This document shows, piece by piece, positions 6,247 through 6,786 of a stretch of 6,786 nucleotides of DNA. The notes under the pieces are model-generated. The model worked only from the letters and a program-made list of their open reading frames with translations, did no database searches and was not told the origin of the DNA. The DNA is from an uncultured Oscillospiraceae bacterium. Its GTDB lineage: Bacteria > Bacillota > Clostridia > Oscillospirales > Acutalibacteraceae. The translations under genes were made by a program, and so were the position numbers. The stretch lies in assembly GCA_902461995.1 (NCBI GenBank), contig CABQAA010000116.1, positions 1 through 6,786 of the forward strand, read 5' to 3'. Every line of letters starts with the position of its first letter. The first letter of the stretch is position 1.

Positions 6247-6275
6247 ATTATAACACGTATCCCGGTGTCTGTCAC
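6247..6275 (-). promoter_or_regulatory. Strong sigma-A promoter of the DUF3795 gene
   Basis: On the minus strand a consensus TATAAT (6247-6252) has a TGT extension, and GTGACA (6270-6275) lies 17 bases upstream. Transcription would start near 6240, giving a leader of about 27 bases before ATG 6213. The same -35 hexamer and TG-extension occur in the HD gene promoter. Confidence 0.85.
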
Positions 6276-6280
6276 CGCGG

Positions 6281-6311
6281 AAAAGACCATCAGCCGTCTG
6301 AGCGTCGGTCT
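6281..6311 (-). terminator. Possible weak terminator after the Fe-S protein gene
   Basis: On the minus strand AGACC (6307-6311) can pair with GGTCT (6284-6288), enclosing a small TCAG/CTGA stem with unpaired bases, followed by four Ts (6281-6284, the first of which is in the stem). It is imperfect, but it sits just before the DUF3795 promoter, where a terminator would be expected. Nothing else is recognised between 6312 and 6383. Confidence 0.25.
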
Positions 6312-6383
6312 GCATGGATGTCAGGGGAGGCGAATCGGTCCGCCCCAGGAAGGATATAGAACCCACTTCCGGATGAGAACAGC

Positions 6384-6786
6384 TTAGTCCAGCCGCCGTC
6401 CGTCGGTCGAGAGGGTGACCACCTGCCAGGGGATCCACTTGCCGCTTGCCTGCATGGCGCTTTTTACAGCCTGTTCGATTCCGCCGCAGCAGGGAACTTC
6501 CATACGGACGACCGTCACGCTTTTGATGGAATTGTGCGTTAAAATATCGGTCAGTTTTTCCGCGTAATCGACCCCGTCCAGTTTGGGACAGCCGATGAGC
6601 GTGATACGGTTTTTGATAAAGTCGCGGTGAAAAGCACCGTACGAATAGGCTGCGCAATCGGCCGCGATGAGCAGATGGGCGTTCTCGAAATAGGGGGCCT
6701 TGGCCGGAACCAAGCGAATCTGTACCGGCCATTGCCGCAGTTCGCTCGGTGTTTCGCCGTGTTCTTCGCGCATGTCCGCACGTTCC
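6384..6786 (-). CDS. 4Fe-4S ferredoxin-type protein, C-terminal part (5' partial)
   Basis: The frame is open to the window edge (ERAD precedes the first Met at 6773), so the gene begins outside; 133 residues are visible. The sequence matches the conserved C-terminal domain of clostridial ferredoxin-like proteins of roughly 260-280 residues: SELRQWPVQIRLVPAKAPYF, LLIAADCAAYSYGAFHRDFI, ITLIGCPKLDGVDYAEKLT, VTVVRMEVPCCGGIEQAV and GKWIPWQVVTLSTDGR. The usual N-terminal pair of CxxCxxC cluster sites would lie in the missing part. Conserved Cys here (ADC, GCP, PCCGG) could also bind metal or a cluster. The likely role is in electron transfer or Fe-S metabolism of anaerobes; the exact function is unknown. 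TAA is at 6384-6386. Confidence 0.8.
   Translation of the reverse strand, partial: ERADMREEHGETPSELRQWPVQIRLVPAKAPYFENAHLLIAADCAAYSYGAFHRDFIKNRITLIGCPKLDGVDYAEKLTDILTHNSIKSVTVVRMEVPCCGGIEQAVKSAMQASGKWIPWQVVTLSTDGRRLD

Noticed and set aside
6214..6732. N-terminal extension of the DUF3795 frame to a Met at 6732
   Set aside because: It crosses the promoter and ribosome site of DUF3795 and overlaps the well-conserved Fe-S protein gene in another frame on the same strand. The extra residues match no domain.

Overview
The window is GC-rich bacterial DNA. Gene content, strong Shine-Dalgarno sites and protein styles (a clostridial DUF305 protein, a YdhG-type DUF1801 protein, a MutS-related ATPase with membrane segments) suggest a member of the Clostridia, probably Oscillospirales. 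This placement is inferred from remembered family resemblance, not from a search. I see no rRNA, tRNA, CRISPR array, insertion sequence or phage module.

Layout, left to right. (1) Positions 1-1440 (+) hold the C-terminal part of a large glycoside-hydrolase-like protein whose start lies outside the window; it ends at a textbook intrinsic terminator (1463-1493). (2) Positions 1564-3136 (+) hold a MutS-family ATPase gene broken by two frameshifts. Its N-terminal, membrane-spanning and ATPase parts lie in three successive frames. An 18-bp perfect hairpin (3151-3190) separates it from a convergent gene. (3) Two minus-strand genes follow: a DUF305 protein (3205-3777), with a palindromic operator-like site over its probable promoter, and a DUF1801/YdhG-like putative iron chaperone (3900-4277). 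(4) A divergent promoter region (4278-4422) leads to a plus-strand HD-domain protein (4423-5487), apparently fused to a CHAP-like domain that has lost its catalytic residues. (5) A bidirectional terminator (5498-5543) separates it from a minus-strand, cysteine-rich DUF3795 protein (5668-6213), which has a near-consensus promoter. (6) The right end holds the C-terminal half of a probable 4Fe-4S ferredoxin-type protein (6384 to beyond 6786, minus strand).

Apart from the two right-hand minus-strand genes, which could be weakly coupled, nearly every gene looks like its own transcription unit with its own promoter and/or terminator. Four consecutive minus-strand genes have metal- or Fe-S-related signatures: DUF305 His pairs, a frataxin-like DUF1801 protein, a cysteine-rich DUF3795 protein and an Fe-S protein C-terminus. 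They are interrupted by the HD gene and are not an operon, so a shared role is only a suggestion. I do not see a clearly new multi-gene system. The most unusual items are the HD plus degenerate CHAP-like fusion, the doubly frameshifted membrane MutS-like gene, and two hairpins that share one palindromic core.
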